5,925 nt of DNA, taken from assembly GCA_002438545.1 (NCBI GenBank), contig DJPK01000055.1, positions 1-5,925 on the forward strand. Direction: 5' to 3'. Shown here piece after piece: positions 5,508 to 5,925 of this stretch. A model generated the notes under the pieces. That model was not told the origin of the DNA. It worked only from the letters and a program-made list of their open reading frames with translations, and did no database searches. Origin of the DNA: Caryophanales bacterium UBA6414. GTDB taxonomy: Bacteria; Bacillota_I; Bacilli_A; RF39; UBA660. The translations under genes and the position numbers were made by a program. Within the stretch, counting starts at the first letter, position 1. Every line of letters starts with the position of its first letter.

Positions 5508-5909
5508 ATGACTGAAGAACATAAAAATCATTTTAAAGTATTATTATCTAATTTAGATGAAGAAGATACTATTGCTTTAACAGGTATTATATTAGAAAAC
5601 TTATATAGTACTGCTGATATTACTACGATAAAAAGAGTTAAACAAAGTGTTAACGAACTAAATGATAGTATATCTAGTAAATATCGTAATATAAAATGGG
5701 GTGAATGTAGAGAAAATGGTCATACTTTTGAACCATGGCAACGTGGTGAAGACACTAGTATCTTTGTAAAAGATTATGAAGGTGATAGTCATTATGAAGA
5801 TTATGCTATATATGAAAGAGTATGTCCTAACTGTGGTTACCGTGAGGTAAAAAAAATAAGTTTAGAAGAACTTCAAAATTATGGTAAAACTAGAACTAAG
5901 TGGAGGTAG
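5508..5909 (+). CDS. hypothetical protein with split C-H...CxxC zinc-binding pattern, 133 aa
   Basis: I do not recognise the family. The N-terminal half (about 1-60) reads as two or three amphipathic helices rich in acidic and hydrophobic residues (LLSNLDEEDTIALTGIILE, then TTIKRVKQSVNELNDSI). The C-terminal half carries Cys67 and His72 (C-x4-H in ECRENGHTFEPW) and, after 33 residues, Cys106 and Cys109 (VCPNCGYREV). Four such residues could bind one zinc ion in a zinc-ribbon-like fold with an acidic, Tyr-rich loop between the halves. There is no signal peptide or membrane segment, so it should be cytoplasmic. The strong ribosome site AAGGAGG (5497-5503) is 4 nt from the ATG. A further gene follows 2 nt after its TAG, so it is probably the first gene of a new operon. 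Nucleic-acid or protein binding is possible but unproven. Confidence 0.8.
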   Translation: MTEEHKNHFKVLLSNLDEEDTIALTGIILENLYSTADITTIKRVKQSVNELNDSISSKYRNIKWGECRENGHTFEPWQRGEDTSIFVKDYEGDSHYEDYAIYERVCPNCGYREVKKISLEELQNYGKTRTKWR

Positions 5910-5911
5910 TT

Positions 5912-5925
5912 ATGAAGAAAAAATT
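5912..5925 (+). CDS. start of a downstream gene (cut by window end)
   Basis: An ATG at 5912 is followed by three Lys codons and runs off the window. GGAGG (5902-5906) inside the last codons of the preceding gene is 5 nt upstream, an ideal ribosome site. The 2-nt intergenic gap indicates co-transcription with the zinc-site protein. Only four complete codons are visible, so nothing can be said of its function. Confidence 0.6.

Noticed and set aside
1..5925. Mycoplasma-type code (TGA = Trp)
   Set aside because: All Trp codons read are TGG, and the 164-aa gene and rnhB end at TGA exactly where the next gene takes over.
1..5925. CRISPR array, tRNA/rRNA, insertion sequence or riboswitch
   Set aside because: No regularly spaced direct repeats, no cloverleaf-like or rRNA-like segment, no transposase frame or terminal inverted repeats. 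The three intergenic regions are each about 80-110 nt and are filled by terminators and promoters, with leaders too short for a riboswitch.

Overview
The window is very AT-rich (GC roughly 25-30% by eye) and every supported gene lies on the + strand. Classical sigma70/sigmaA-type promoters, strong AAGGAGG-like ribosome sites, short hairpin-plus-U terminators, an LtaS-type enzyme and a SipW-dependent-type signal peptide all point to a low-GC Bacillota, probably a gut-associated Bacilli lineage (RF39- or Erysipelotrichales-like). All Trp codons I read are TGG and two genes end in TGA, so the standard bacterial code fits and the Mycoplasma code does not. The lineage is inferred from gene style, not from a marker gene.

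Layout: (1) 1-1277, the 3' part of a lipoteichoic-acid-synthase/phosphoglycerol transferase, closed by a terminator that overlaps its stop codon. (2) 1306-3845, a four-gene operon with its own near-consensus promoter: a thioredoxin-fold CPWC lipoprotein, an unrecognised 164-aa soluble protein (7-nt overlap), ribonuclease HII rnhB (20-nt overlap) and a single-pass membrane protein with two bacterial Ig-like (DUF5011-type) domains (4-nt gap). A perfect 15-bp hairpin terminator follows. (3) 3848-5448, a single-gene unit for a 500-aa secreted or surface protein with a TasA/camelysin-like N-terminal half and a DUF6273-like C-terminal half. (4) 5460 to the end, a promoter, a 133-aa protein with a split Cys/His zinc-binding pattern, and the first codons of a tightly spaced downstream gene.

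The common theme is the cell envelope: polyglycerolphosphate polymer synthesis, an extracytoplasmic redox lipoprotein, a membrane-anchored Ig-like protein and a secreted adhesin- or matrix-like protein. RNase HII is the housekeeping exception and is translationally coupled into the operon. No mobile element, CRISPR array, tRNA, rRNA or defence system is visible. The most interesting signal is the abrupt change in codon use and GC content inside the surface-protein gene, at the junction between its two halves. It suggests that the C-terminal module was acquired or exchanged separately. No stretch over 300 bases lacks a gene.
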